64,000 nucleotides of DNA from Lachnospiraceae bacterium (GCA_004552595.1 SFNX01000019.1:1-64000); one strand, 5' to 3'; positions 17,048 through 26,017 are shown, counted from the stretch's first letter. Program-made: numbers and translations. Notes: generated by a model from the letters alone, not told the origin.

Positions 17048-17174
17048 ATACAAGTCGGCTTTTAATGAAGTGAGAATCTACATTGAAGCAAAAGCCCGGA
17101 GCGCGAACTTCTTTCAGAGGTTAAGAATTGCGGCGCGTTATGTCTTCAAAAAAGATTTTAACGCCTTTTTGTGA
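17001..17174 (+). CDS. Small basic protein, 57 aa
   Basis: Very Arg/Lys-rich helical sequence (NKYNRQIRKAINSKYKSAF, FFQRLRIAARYVFKKDF). AAAGAAG lies 5 nt before the ATG. It overlaps the preceding membrane-protein gene; either could be the dominant product. It could bind nucleic acid. Confidence 0.5.
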   Translation: MSNKYNRQIRKAINSKYKSAFNEVRIYIEAKARSANFFQRLRIAARYVFKKDFNAFL

Positions 17175-17183
17175 GGGTAGATT

Positions 17184-17378
17184 ATGAGCGACGAGCCTAA
17201 AATTATAACAGACCATAAAACATACCGCGTAACGCGGATTTATCCATGCTGCGCGACTTGTAAACACTCTTATGTAAGAATGGGAATAAGTTTGTTGTGC
17301 AATAACCGCGACGAGTGGGTAAAAGAATCTTGCGTAGAGCCTTTAGGAATCTGCGATAGCTACGAAAAGCAGGAGTAG
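17184..17378 (+). CDS. Cysteine-rich small protein, 64 aa
   Basis: Cysteines at CCATC, LLCNN, ESC and GIC suggest a zinc site. A Tyr/Asp motif (CDSYE) closes it. It resembles the other short Cys-rich protein at 17870-18079 in layout (CxxC near the start, lone Cys pairs later). Function unknown. Confidence 0.55.
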   Translation: MSDEPKIITDHKTYRVTRIYPCCATCKHSYVRMGISLLCNNRDEWVKESCVEPLGICDSYEKQE

Positions 17379-17383
17379 GAAAA

Positions 17384-17608
17384 ATGACGGAAGAGGAAAA
17401 GCAGAAATTAAACTTTATAGAGTTTGACCACAATAACCTTCATTTTGAATGTTTCAAGGGCGGAATGGTTGTCTATAAAGACGGTGAAAAAATCGGACAA
17501 TGTTTTGATGTGTTTACAAAGTTTATGCCGCCAAAAGAAGACATAATAAAGTTTTGGGAAGCACTGACAAACGAGTTTATGAGTAGTTCGAAAAATCCGA
17601 ACAAGTGA
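17384..17608 (+). CDS. Hypothetical protein, 74 aa
   Basis: Beta-hairpin-like centre (LHFECFKGGMVVYKDGEKIG) and a helical C-terminus (EDIIKFWEALTNEFM). Five bases after the previous stop. No family recognised. Confidence 0.55.
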   Translation: MTEEEKQKLNFIEFDHNNLHFECFKGGMVVYKDGEKIGQCFDVFTKFMPPKEDIIKFWEALTNEFMSSSKNPNK

Positions 17609-17614
17609 GGAAGT

Positions 17615-17743
17615 ATGTTTGAGACAGAAGAACTTTTTAAGAATAAACCGGTAGGTTATGAAATGAAGCCTGAAAAAGAAATCTATATTGACGGATTCAA
17701 TGACGGCTATAACAAGGCTAATGAATGGCACAAACAAGAATGA
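17615..17743 (+). CDS. Small protein, 42 aa
   Basis: Too short to assign. It ends YIDGFNDGYNKANEWHKQE; the FNDGY-N-ANEW motif is a common ending of tiny phage proteins. Its stop overlaps the next start (ATGA), suggesting co-translation. Confidence 0.45.
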   Translation: MFETEELFKNKPVGYEMKPEKEIYIDGFNDGYNKANEWHKQE

Positions 17744-17898
17744 TTGATTGCAATTTTGTGACCTTGCGCAATATTTACGCATGGAGACGCGGACACAAAT
17801 TGATAGAATGGCACAGTTTTTGCGACTGGATTTGTACACTTCCATTACACGAACTTATAACGGCAGGAGTTGAAATTAGAAACGACGCTAAATCATAA
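17740..17898 (+). CDS. Small Trp/Cys-containing protein, 52 aa
   Basis: The sequence includes NIYAWRRGHKLIEWHSFCDW and ends in EIRNDAKS. It is coupled through ATGA to the gene before. Unrecognised. Confidence 0.45.
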   Translation: MIDCNFVTLRNIYAWRRGHKLIEWHSFCDWICTLPLHELITAGVEIRNDAKS

Positions 17899-18079
17899 GT
17901 GCTGCGGTAATTGCATATCATACCTGACTGACGAAGACGATAACGGCAAAGTTACCGATTTTCACCATGACAGGGATAAAGATAGCGGATTTTGCGCGTT
18001 GCGCGATTTATTCTACGGTGTAGAGAAAAACGAAAAACCTTGTAAAGATTGGGAGTATAACAATGGCGAAAACAGTTAA
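17870..18079 (+). CDS. Cysteine-rich small protein, 69 aa
   Basis: Contains HKCCGNC near the N-terminus, GFCALRD in the middle and PCKDWEY near the end: the compact metal-binding pattern of many short phage proteins. The TTG start lies directly after AGGAG, an unusually short spacing, so the start is uncertain. It overlaps both neighbours. Confidence 0.5.
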   Translation: MKLETTLNHKCCGNCISYLTDEDDNGKVTDFHHDRDKDSGFCALRDLFYGVEKNEKPCKDWEYNNGENS

Positions 18080-18314
18080 TTTATTAAAAGTTTACAGGCG
18101 TGAACTTATTACAACGCTTAACAAAAATGATATTGAAGCGTTCAAAGAACATTATAAAAGTTGGAGTAATTATTTACCGCCGATTCCAAACGCGAAAGTT
18201 TTTGAAGTTACATTCTACAAGACAATGTACAACGAGCGCGCCGTTTATCCGAAATTGAGAAAACAGGCTAAACAATGGCTTATTGATAACGGTTACAATC
18301 CAAACATAAATTAA
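18063..18314 (+). CDS. Hypothetical protein, 83 aa
   Basis: Helical, basic sequence (LLKVYRRELITTLNKNDIE, YPKLRKQAKQWLIDNGY). The start lies within the end of the preceding gene. No family recognised. Confidence 0.55.
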   Translation: MAKTVNLLKVYRRELITTLNKNDIEAFKEHYKSWSNYLPPIPNAKVFEVTFYKTMYNERAVYPKLRKQAKQWLIDNGYNPNIN

Positions 18315-18326
18315 GAGGCGGATAGA

Positions 18327-18701
18327 ATGAATACATTTTATAGCGGCTATCCGTTTTCGGGGCGTAAGAATACCGGCAACAAATACCACAATCAGAAAAC
18401 AAAAATCGGCGATATGGTATTTGATTCAAAGAAAGAAGCAAACCGATTTCAAGAATTGAAGTTGTTGGAGCGTGGCGGCGTTATATCTGACCTAAAAACG
18501 CAGGTACGCTTTTTAATATGTCCGAAAGAAGGCGGAAACAAAAGAGCGCGTTATTATGTCGCTGATTTTGTTTACACCGAAGGCGACAAGGCTATCATCG
18601 AAGATGTAAAATCGGAAATTACACGAAAAAACGCCGTTTACAGTCTAAAAAAAGCACTGGTACAATGGCAATATCCTGAATATATTTTCCGGGAATCTTA
18701 A
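18327..18701 (+). CDS. DUF1064-type nuclease-like protein
   Basis: 124 aa. Landmarks of the family are NKYHNQKTKI, FDSKKEANRFQELKLLERGG, FLICPKEGGNKRARYYVADF and KAIIEDVKSEIT, a PD-(D/E)XK-like layout (Glu in KKEA, Asp in VADF, Glu-Val-Lys in EDVKS). Probably a structure-specific nuclease in recombination or packaging. Last gene before a promoter-containing gap. Confidence 0.75.
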   Translation: MNTFYSGYPFSGRKNTGNKYHNQKTKIGDMVFDSKKEANRFQELKLLERGGVISDLKTQVRFLICPKEGGNKRARYYVADFVYTEGDKAIIEDVKSEITRKNAVYSLKKALVQWQYPEYIFRES

Positions 18702-18718
18702 AAAATCGTGTAATGATC

Positions 18719-18816
18719 AAACTAAATAATTGATTTTTAACGCCTTATAGAGTAGAATAATAGGCAAAAGAACTCTTCAAAAAACTTTTTAAGTATCATT
18801 CTGACCGATGATACAA
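18719..18816 (+). promoter_or_regulatory. Promoter with operator-like half site and hairpin, upstream of 18822
   Basis: TTGATT (18730-18735) and TAGAAT (18753-18758) are 17 bp apart. CAAACTAAATAATTGA (18719-18734) overlaps the -35 and resembles the repressor operator seen at 35-36 kb. A hairpin with GTATCAT/ATGATAC arms follows at about 18793-18813. This is a second early promoter for the 18.8-20 kb genes. Confidence 0.55.
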
Positions 18817-18821
18817 ATAAA

Positions 18822-19139
18822 ATGGGTGGGAAAGTGAAAATCCGTTTTAATTGTATCGTTGAGTATCTTAACGAAAAGCAAACATCAAACTTTACCGGCA
18901 GCGTCAAATTGTCTTTTGAGAATGGCGATATTGTCATGGTAAACGAGGCAAACAAGCACGATTTACCGACTTCAAAAAACACAAAGGGCGAGCAGCTTAT
19001 AGCCGAGTATCTTAGAACCGCGACAGAAAACAATTTTAATGGCGCGGTAGTTTTCGTTTTTGATTCCGGCAAGTGTACAGATTATTCTTATAGCAGGACA
19101 TACAAAGGCGAGACCCTAAAAAATTTTTTGGGGGCGTAA
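18822..19139 (+). CDS. Hypothetical protein, about 105 aa
   Basis: Beta-rich N-terminus (KIRFNCIVEYLNE, GSVKLSFENGDIVMV) and alpha/beta C-terminus. A GTG at 18834, behind GGGTGGG, is an alternative start. No family recognised. First gene behind the promoter at 18730. Confidence 0.55.
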   Translation: MGGKVKIRFNCIVEYLNEKQTSNFTGSVKLSFENGDIVMVNEANKHDLPTSKNTKGEQLIAEYLRTATENNFNGAVVFVFDSGKCTDYSYSRTYKGETLKNFLGA

Positions 19140-19141
19140 TC

Positions 19142-19321
19142 ATGCAGAAATGCCCAAAATGCGGCGCACAAATCAAATACATCGCTACAGGATATGACGC
19201 ACAGGTAGTGTGTGAGAGTGTACCACTGGAAGTGGTGAACGATAACGGACATAAGTTTATAGGTTATCCATACCACAAATGCAAAGAGGATAAAACCGAT
19301 GAACGAAACGACAATAAATAA
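19142..19321 (+). CDS. Zinc-ribbon protein, 59 aa
   Basis: Starts MQKCPKCGAQIKY and has a second pair as VVCES and HKCKED, enough for one zinc ribbon. It follows the previous stop by 2 nt and overlaps the next gene by 23 nt. Unknown target. Confidence 0.55.
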   Translation: MQKCPKCGAQIKYIATGYDAQVVCESVPLEVVNDNGHKFIGYPYHKCKEDKTDERNDNK

Positions 19322-20099
19322 TAAATCTATTGACACTTCTATCAACAGAAAAAGCGTATTTGTAAAACGCCCTGAAAATAATAACGATATATGCTTTCAG
19401 ATTAAAAACATTGTTTTCCCATTTTCATTTATAAGAAGTGCTGCACGAAAAAATAATAAATCAATCTTTGCATATTTTAATAGCGACGGTTGGGCTTTTG
19501 GTTTTTTTTCAAAAGGAACTAAAATTGATGTACAGAATATAAATTGTAATGGCAAAAGATATATTGATTCTCGATATATAGCGGACTTTCTTTCGACAAC
19601 AAATCACGAAGTTATAACATTCTTTTTTCCGAAACAAATTGCAAGTTACATTTCCTTTATGTTGATTGAATCTCATTTTGCAAAGGTTTTTATTAAAGGT
19701 TATATAAAAAGTCTTCAAAGTGTAAAACATGAATATATTTCCGAATTCTTCTCAAAAACCGTTCCGACAGAAATAAACAAAGAGGGGTATGTCTATTTTA
19801 TTTATGATTACACAAGGAATCGCGTAAAAATCGGAAAGTCAAAAAATCCAAAGGCAAGAATAACAGATTTTAAGATTGCAAATCCGGGAATAGAATTGCT
19901 TTACTCAATTAAAACCGACAATTACACAAAATTGGAAAAAGACTTCCACAATCTTTTTAATAATAAAAGAATTGTCGGCGAGTGGTTTAATTTTTCCATA
20001 ACAGAACTTAAAGAAATCTTCCCGGACATTTCAAAAGATTTTGATTATGCTGCAAGCCCATATCTTGAAGAAAAGCGGTTTAGAGAGGTGTACGCATGA
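19299..20099 (+). CDS. GIY-YIG superfamily protein (T5orf172/MUG113-like)
   Basis: 266 aa. A C-terminal GIY-YIG-type nuclease domain (about 163-245: GYVYFIYDYTRNRVKIGKSK, ARITDFKIANPGIELLYS, LEKDFHNLFNNKRIVGEWF) follows an unrecognised N-terminal domain rich in Phe, Ile and Asn. The DNA is more AT-rich than its neighbours (many ATA, TTT, AAA codons), suggesting later acquisition. It stands directly before the terminase genes, a common place for free-standing homing-type or cos-cleaving helpers. Its end overlaps terS by 4 nt. Confidence 0.75.
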   Translation: MNETTINNKSIDTSINRKSVFVKRPENNNDICFQIKNIVFPFSFIRSAARKNNKSIFAYFNSDGWAFGFFSKGTKIDVQNINCNGKRYIDSRYIADFLSTTNHEVITFFFPKQIASYISFMLIESHFAKVFIKGYIKSLQSVKHEYISEFFSKTVPTEINKEGYVYFIYDYTRNRVKIGKSKNPKARITDFKIANPGIELLYSIKTDNYTKLEKDFHNLFNNKRIVGEWFNFSITELKEIFPDISKDFDYAASPYLEEKRFREVYA

Positions 20100-20836
20100 G
20101 AAAATCAAAAAATGAAAACACGCCGCTTTTCTGTAAAATTGACGATGATAAAATTATTGACGGAAATATTTTCAAATGGACTGAAAACTTGCCGGATAAT
20201 CAACGCCGGTTTGTTATCTTTTATGTATTTCAGTTTTTTAATAGCGGCAAGTACAACGCGACGGACGCAGCAAGAAAAGCCGGTTATAAAGATTCAAAAA
20301 CACTTAAAGCACAGGCGCAGCACTTAATCGAAAACGAAAAAGTGTATCGTGAAATCAGAAATATTCAGTCGCAGGTAGCTGAAAAGTATACCAAAGTAGA
20401 CCTAAAAAACGAAATTATGCGCATTATTGAACGAAAAAAAGAACGCGCACAATTTAACCCGATTGAGGTTTACGATATTGAAGAGACTACTACAGACGAA
20501 GGCGTTAGATATGTTCGCGGTGATGTAAAACCGAAAAGCGAACTGACTGAAAAACAAAAGCGTATGATTATGGGCGTAAAGTTTGAAGGACAACGCGGAA
20601 TTGTAAACTATGTTACTCCTGATGTCGCAAAAGAAGAAAACGACCTTATAAATATTTACAGTAAACTCTTTGATAAAAAAGACGAATCCGGTAACGATTT
20701 TGACATTGAAACAACGGCGGAAATTATCGGCGAGAAATTGCAGGTAAAAACAAAGGTTATTAAACAGAATCGCGAGACGGCTGAAATGTCGGAACTGGCA
20801 GCAATCGGCGCAATTACGCGCGAGGAAGAGGACTAG
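20096..20836 (+). CDS. terS: Terminase small subunit
   Basis: 246 aa. It binds the packaging site and hands DNA to the large subunit. The N-terminal HTH unit of Terminase_2-type proteins is visible: RRFVIFYVFQFFNSGKYNAT, DAARKAGYKDSKTLKAQAQH, LIENEKVYREI. The middle is coiled coil and the C-terminus acidic. Start overlaps the previous stop (ATGA). Confidence 0.88.
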   Translation: MRKSKNENTPLFCKIDDDKIIDGNIFKWTENLPDNQRRFVIFYVFQFFNSGKYNATDAARKAGYKDSKTLKAQAQHLIENEKVYREIRNIQSQVAEKYTKVDLKNEIMRIIERKKERAQFNPIEVYDIEETTTDEGVRYVRGDVKPKSELTEKQKRMIMGVKFEGQRGIVNYVTPDVAKEENDLINIYSKLFDKKDESGNDFDIETTAEIIGEKLQVKTKVIKQNRETAEMSELAAIGAITREEED

Positions 20837-20842
20837 CGAAAA

Positions 20843-22309
20843 ATGGAATTATGGGCGCCCGAAGAAAAATTAAACTATGTCTATGCCTTTATGAAGTACG
20901 ACCATAAAGATATTGAACTGGACTTTTGGCAGGACGATTTTATCAGGAATCGCAATAGATATATAAGCCTTCTTAAAAGCAGACAGACCGGCTTTTCTTT
21001 TGTAGTAGCTATTAAAGGACTTGTAAAAGCATTAGACCCGGCAAGAACTCAATACACAAAGCAGTTTGTTTCGTACAACGAAGAGGACGCGCAGGAAAAA
21101 ATCAGATATGCGCGGCAATTCTATGATTCAATTCCGAACCGCTACAAAAAGAAATTAGTACACCAAACGGCGACAATGCTAGAGTTTGAAGATGTAGGAA
21201 GTAAAACTACAAGCCGTTTAATCAGCTTACCATGCAGACCGCCGCGAGGTAAAAACGGCGATGTATGCCTTGACGAGTTTGCTATTTACTTGCCGCGACT
21301 TTCAAAAGAAATCTATACCGCAGCGTCTTTCTGTACCTTGCGCCGTGGCTGCATTGAAGTAGGCAGCACGCCTTTAGGAACTATCGGCAAGTTTTATGAG
21401 ATATGCACGAATAGAGAGAGTTACCCGAACTTTGACCGCTATTTCATTCCGTGGTGGTATGCAAAAGTAATGTGTAAAGATGTACGCGGCGCGGTGCAAT
21501 TTGCTAAAGAAATGGAGACCGCCGAGCGCGTAGAGCGTTTTGGAACTGACCGCCTTATATCGCTATTTCAGAACTCTACACTGGAAGACTTTCAACAGGA
21601 ATGTGAATGTGTATTTATTGATTCATCGGCAAGTTATATTTCACTTGAATTGATTTATGCAAATACACCGGGAAGGCGTGAAGAGGATATACCGGCAAAT
21701 ATTGAAAAAGACGAAGACTATTTCGCCGCAAAGCGTGATGTAGAAATTCATTGTTTCAAAGACGCTGACGAACTGATATTGAATTATAGCCCGGAAAAAT
21801 ACGGCTCACCTTTATTTATGGGGCTTGATATTGGACGCACTTCCGACGCTACAGTTTTTTATATCATCGGAGTTATCAACGGCAAGAAAAGGAGCGTTTT
21901 AAGACATGAAATGAGAAATGCCGATTTTGACGCGCAGACCGCCGTATTAAATAAACTCATGGAAAACTTGCCTATTTATCGTTGCTGCATTGACGACGGC
22001 GGTATAGGACGCAATCTTGCTGAAAATGCGCATAAAAGATATGGAGAACGCGCGGAACTGTATCACTTTGATTTACAGTCAAAAGAAATACTTGCTATGG
22101 GCGTAAGAACTGGACTTGAACGCCGGGAATATGAACTTGATAACGACCGTGATTTTCATGCGCAGATTCATAGCATTAAAAGAACGCCGTCAAGTGGCGG
22201 TAGTTTTAGATATGACGCTGAACGAAACGAAAAAGGACACGCCGACAGTTTTTGGGCGTGGGCGTTGGCAAGTTACGCAACGGACGGCAAAAAGATTAAC
22301 ATTGAATAA
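20843..22309 (+). CDS. terL: Terminase large subunit
   Basis: 488 aa packaging motor and headful or cos nuclease. Walker-A-like SLLKSRQTGFSF is near residue 44, Walker B DVCLDEFAIYL near 139, a coupling region near CTLRRGCIEVGSTP, and the RNase-H-like nuclease domain has MGLDIGRTSDATVF (about 327) and CCIDDGGIGRN (about 385). It is complete. It follows terS by 6 nt. Confidence 0.93.
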   Translation: MELWAPEEKLNYVYAFMKYDHKDIELDFWQDDFIRNRNRYISLLKSRQTGFSFVVAIKGLVKALDPARTQYTKQFVSYNEEDAQEKIRYARQFYDSIPNRYKKKLVHQTATMLEFEDVGSKTTSRLISLPCRPPRGKNGDVCLDEFAIYLPRLSKEIYTAASFCTLRRGCIEVGSTPLGTIGKFYEICTNRESYPNFDRYFIPWWYAKVMCKDVRGAVQFAKEMETAERVERFGTDRLISLFQNSTLEDFQQECECVFIDSSASYISLELIYANTPGRREEDIPANIEKDEDYFAAKRDVEIHCFKDADELILNYSPEKYGSPLFMGLDIGRTSDATVFYIIGVINGKKRSVLRHEMRNADFDAQTAVLNKLMENLPIYRCCIDDGGIGRNLAENAHKRYGERAELYHFDLQSKEILAMGVRTGLERREYELDNDRDFHAQIHSIKRTPSSGGSFRYDAERNEKGHADSFWAWALASYATDGKKINIE

Positions 22310-22398
22310 CGGCAATATAGAACCCTCAAATATTCCGCAAACATCGCTGACCCGAACGCGCGGTAAATCCTTATCATCAGTTTTAAGGAGCGTTCGCA

Positions 22399-24090
22399 AT
22401 GGCAACAGATAACAATAAGCAGCTTATCCCGATTCAGAAGAGTATTGAAGTTGAACCTATCGACATTAAGAGGGAAATCAATCGCGCTAAAAAGTATGCA
22501 AGGGCGTATGTACCGACTGACTATGCAAGAGCAAAGCAGGGCGGCTCACAATCATCATTTTTTGACCCGTACCGCAATATTGAAAACGAATACGGAAACT
22601 TGCGGACGGCGGACGGACATTATAACCGTGAAGTCGATTGTCAAACCTTGCGCCGCGTTTCTAAAAAAGCGTGGATAATCAATTTATGTATCATCAATGT
22701 ACAGAAGAAAATTAAACCCTTTCTCAAACCTTCCACAAACCGCAACTTACGCGGTTTTGTTGTTAAGAAAATCGGTGAAGATGTAATTAAGGCAGCCGGG
22801 CAGAAATCAGAGACAAGAACTGAAATAGAGCAGTTTTTGCTTAATACTGGAATTGAAAAATCTCCTGACCGCGATAACTTTACAAGATTCTGTATTAAGA
22901 TTTTAAGAGACGCGCTTGAAATCGACCAAGTAGCAACAGAAATCGGGCGTACCGTATCGGGCAAGGTTTACGCATTTTGGGCGGTGGACGGCGCGACAAT
23001 CGAGCGTGTTTTACCAAATCAGGATAACCCTTTTCACATTAAGTATGTACAGGTTATTGATTCAATTCCGCAGGCTTTTTATCCCGAAGATTCATTGATT
23101 TTTGACTATCAGAATCCGCGTAGTGATGTACGCTATTCATTCTATGGCTATTCACCAGTTGAACAGGCAATAGACCTGATAACAAGTACAATCAACGCAT
23201 TTACATATAACGCCGGATTCTTTACAGAAAATAAATTGCCGCGCGGTATGCTTTTATTGGACGGAAACGCAAATCAAGAGACCGTAGAGCAAATGGAAGA
23301 CTACTTATGCGACATTATGAGCGGAACTACCGCAAATCAATGGCGCGTACCGATTATTCCGGCAGGTAACGGAACAAGCGGCGAAAATAACTCTATCAAG
23401 TGGGTAAGTTTAGGTGGCACAAATAAAGAAATGGAATTTCAAGGTTGGCTTGACTTCCTGACAAGTGCTATTGTTTCGCTTTTTGGTTGCAGCATGGAAG
23501 AGTTAGGACTTCACTCTTCAAAATCTCAACCGATGTTTGAGCATAATACTACACCTGAAATTGAAGCGTCAAAATCGCTTGTACTGGGTGATATGTTGGC
23601 TTTCTTGCAGCAGTATATCAATCAGATTCTTGAAAAAGCATATCCGGGATATGAAATTGAGTTTGTAGGATATGAACGCGACGACCCTAAACAGATTCTT
23701 GACCTTACAAAAACCGAACTTGAATCATTCAAGACATTAAACGAAGTGCGCAAAGAAAAAGGACTTAAACCGATAGAAGCTGACTGGGCGGATAAATGCC
23801 CGGCAAATCCGCAGTTTGTACAGATGTATCAATCTGCACAAATGGACGGCGGCGGAATGGAAGACCCGGACGCAGCAGAAGACGAAGGCGAAGAAGGCGC
23901 GGACTTTGGCGGCGAGGAAAATAGCGAAGACTTTGGAGAAGAAAACGCCGATGAAAATGAAAATGTAGATAATGACGCATGGAATGATATTGCCGGAAAC
24001 GACAAAGTAAACAATGCAGAAAATGAGGATAACGCCGGAGAAGAAACAAGAAGCGAAGGCGTTGAAAAGTCTTTTAAGTTTTCATTTTAA
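22399..24090 (+). CDS. Portal protein
   Basis: 563 aa dodecameric ring at the packaging vertex. Recognisable by order and by segments such as DQVATEIGRTVSGKVYAFWA, YSPVEQAIDLITSTINAF, NQWRVPIIPAGNG, LGGTNKEMEFQGWLDFLTS and SLFGCSMEELGLHS. The last 100 residues are a strongly acidic Glu/Asp/Asn tail closing with GVEKSFKFSF; that VEKS motif recurs in other head proteins here. About 90 nt of spacer before the gene hold AAGGAG but no further gene. Confidence 0.9.
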   Translation: MATDNNKQLIPIQKSIEVEPIDIKREINRAKKYARAYVPTDYARAKQGGSQSSFFDPYRNIENEYGNLRTADGHYNREVDCQTLRRVSKKAWIINLCIINVQKKIKPFLKPSTNRNLRGFVVKKIGEDVIKAAGQKSETRTEIEQFLLNTGIEKSPDRDNFTRFCIKILRDALEIDQVATEIGRTVSGKVYAFWAVDGATIERVLPNQDNPFHIKYVQVIDSIPQAFYPEDSLIFDYQNPRSDVRYSFYGYSPVEQAIDLITSTINAFTYNAGFFTENKLPRGMLLLDGNANQETVEQMEDYLCDIMSGTTANQWRVPIIPAGNGTSGENNSIKWVSLGGTNKEMEFQGWLDFLTSAIVSLFGCSMEELGLHSSKSQPMFEHNTTPEIEASKSLVLGDMLAFLQQYINQILEKAYPGYEIEFVGYERDDPKQILDLTKTELESFKTLNEVRKEKGLKPIEADWADKCPANPQFVQMYQSAQMDGGGMEDPDAAEDEGEEGADFGGEENSEDFGEENADENENVDNDAWNDIAGNDKVNNAENEDNAGEETRSEGVEKSFKFSF

Positions 24091-24104
24091 GTGAGGTATG
24101 AAAA

Positions 24105-24218
24105 ATGACTGTATTTTCTGAACTTGTAAAATCAATCAATCGCGGACATTTAATACCTAAACAGATTCAGGCACGAAACGCAAAGACCGGGAAAATATAC
24201 ACAATGGAGAATCTTTAA
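24105..24218 (+). CDS. Tiny head-module protein, 37 aa
   Basis: 37 aa, starting MTVFSELVKSINRGHLIPKQ and containing ARNAKTGKIYTMENL. Its stop overlaps the next ATG (TAATG), a sign of genuine translation. The FSELVKS start resembles short segments in the protease/scaffold (SFSNAVSDLLKSL) and in the 47-kb protein (SFASIVNELKKSY). It may be an internal head peptide. Confidence 0.5.
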   Translation: MTVFSELVKSINRGHLIPKQIQARNAKTGKIYTMENL

Positions 24219-26017
24219 TGAAAAGCGTTGAAATTGAAATAACCGACATTACAGAAGGAAACCGCAAGACAAAGTTTGAGCAGCTTGTTAAAAGTTTGAA
24301 CGGCGAAACTCCTGAATATATTCCGGCTGATAATACGCCGCGTTTAGGCACAATCAATATTAAACTCAAAGACTATTCAAGCGAGCGTATAGAAAAAGCG
24401 TTGCGCACTATGGCTATGAGTTTATCCGTACCGTTGAAAGCTGCAAAAGGTGAAATCTTTTTTTACAAGGCGCAGGAAGATCTAACGGATAAGTGGTGTA
24501 TGTTCTTTTCTGAACTTGTACGCAATACCTATGATTATGTAACAGACTATTTAGACTTACCAAAGAAAACCGTAATGTCAAAATCTGACATACTAACTCA
24601 TAAAGGCAGGATTCTTTATAACCCTTCTACCGGCGAACCGATTAAACAATCAGACTGGAATAAGTTTGTAGGCAATCTTGAAAAGTTTTTGAACCGCAAT
24701 ATTAAAGATGTCGAAAAGAAAATCATACTTGAATCAAAATCACTTTCAAAAATCCTCGACCGTATGTTGAAATACAACACTCTTGAAGCCGTAAAAAAAT
24801 TACGGTTGGAAGGTTTGCAATATCACGGTAAATCTTTCGACTGGATAAGCGAAAATGTTAGGAATATGCAAAGTGTTTTCGGCGAAAGTCTCACCCGGCA
24901 GGAACAGGCACGAATTGAAGTAATGACACAATCGGCAGCGCAGGGAATCACAAACATAACAGACAAAATGCGCGGCAATATCAAACAGATTCTTATTGAC
25001 GGCGTAAAAGGCAAAAGAAGCAAAGGGCAAGTCTCACAAGCATTGTTTGACAAAATGGTAGGTGATAACCGCGACTTTCAGAGAGTTGCTGACACAGAGA
25101 TTCAGAACGCCTTTAATAATTCTTTTGTGCAGGAAGAAGTTTATAACACCGAAGAAGGCAAAAAGACCTATTTTAAGCGCATTGAAGTAATTGACGGTAA
25201 CACTTGCCCGAAGTGTAAAGCAATCAACGGTAAAATTGCCGTATGGAGTGATAAACCGCTGAATGATGAAAAATCAAAAGACAAGAACGCTGATTATGTG
25301 ATATGGGAAGGTAAAGACGGCTTTGAGTGGGAATGTCCTATTTCCGTAAAACACCCATATTGCAGGGGAACTTGGCAGCGTTACGACATCGGACTTGATA
25401 ACATCAATATTGACGCGCTTGTAGCTGAACAGAGTAAGAACGCTAAAAAATGGAATAACGCCGTAAAAGCTGCAAAAGAAGAGTACAAAGAAAAGGGAAT
25501 TGAAAACCCTGATGATTCTACAAAAGGATTTACAGAGCGAATAAAAGAACTTTATAACGGCGCGGATTCCGTAGAAAAATCTTTGACTTTTAGCGGACAT
25601 AAATTACAGGGTAGAACCGCTTTTAGAGGTTTGAATATAAGCATTGAAAATAAAAAAGGAACTATCCGGCGCGGCGTTGATTCAGACGGTCATAAATGGG
25701 CTATCAAAATGCAATACGACTATGGATATATCAGAGGCACGGAAGGCGTAGACGGCGACCATGTAGATTGTTATATCAGTGATAATATCGACGCTAAAAA
25801 CGTTTATATCATTCATCAAAAAATACCGGGAACTGATAAATACGACGAAGACAAGTGTATGCTTGGCTTTGACACACTAGCAGACGCTAAAGCGGCGTAT
25901 TTGAAACAGTATGATAAACCGGGCTTTTTTGGCGGCGTTGATACTGTACCGTTTGAACTTTTTAAGCAAAAAGTTTTAATGAAAAAATATCACGGCAAGA
26001 AACTTGTATTAAATTAG
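24218..26017 (+). CDS. MuF-type minor head protein with C-terminal InPase domain
   Basis: 599 aa polyvalent head protein. The SPP1 gp7/Mu gpF-like part (about 200-400) ends in the metal site NTCPKCKAINGKI ... HPYCRGTWQRYDIG. The C-terminal domain (about 455-599) matches the inorganic-pyrophosphatase-like InPase unit of polyvalent proteins: GRTAFRGLNISIENKKGTI, WAIKMQYDYGYIRGTEGVDG, DHVDCYISDN, KCMLGFDTLADAKAAY. A SVEKSLTFSG linker joins them. The first part sits at the portal; the second may enter the host with the DNA. Confidence 0.85.
   Translation: MKSVEIEITDITEGNRKTKFEQLVKSLNGETPEYIPADNTPRLGTINIKLKDYSSERIEKALRTMAMSLSVPLKAAKGEIFFYKAQEDLTDKWCMFFSELVRNTYDYVTDYLDLPKKTVMSKSDILTHKGRILYNPSTGEPIKQSDWNKFVGNLEKFLNRNIKDVEKKIILESKSLSKILDRMLKYNTLEAVKKLRLEGLQYHGKSFDWISENVRNMQSVFGESLTRQEQARIEVMTQSAAQGITNITDKMRGNIKQILIDGVKGKRSKGQVSQALFDKMVGDNRDFQRVADTEIQNAFNNSFVQEEVYNTEEGKKTYFKRIEVIDGNTCPKCKAINGKIAVWSDKPLNDEKSKDKNADYVIWEGKDGFEWECPISVKHPYCRGTWQRYDIGLDNINIDALVAEQSKNAKKWNNAVKAAKEEYKEKGIENPDDSTKGFTERIKELYNGADSVEKSLTFSGHKLQGRTAFRGLNISIENKKGTIRRGVDSDGHKWAIKMQYDYGYIRGTEGVDGDHVDCYISDNIDAKNVYIIHQKIPGTDKYDEDKCMLGFDTLADAKAAYLKQYDKPGFFGGVDTVPFELFKQKVLMKKYHGKKLVLN

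Noticed and set aside
23765..24049. Minus-strand Leu/Arg-rich frame opposite the acidic portal tail
   Set aside because: Same cause: antisense of a Glu/Asp-rich segment, no ribosome binding site.
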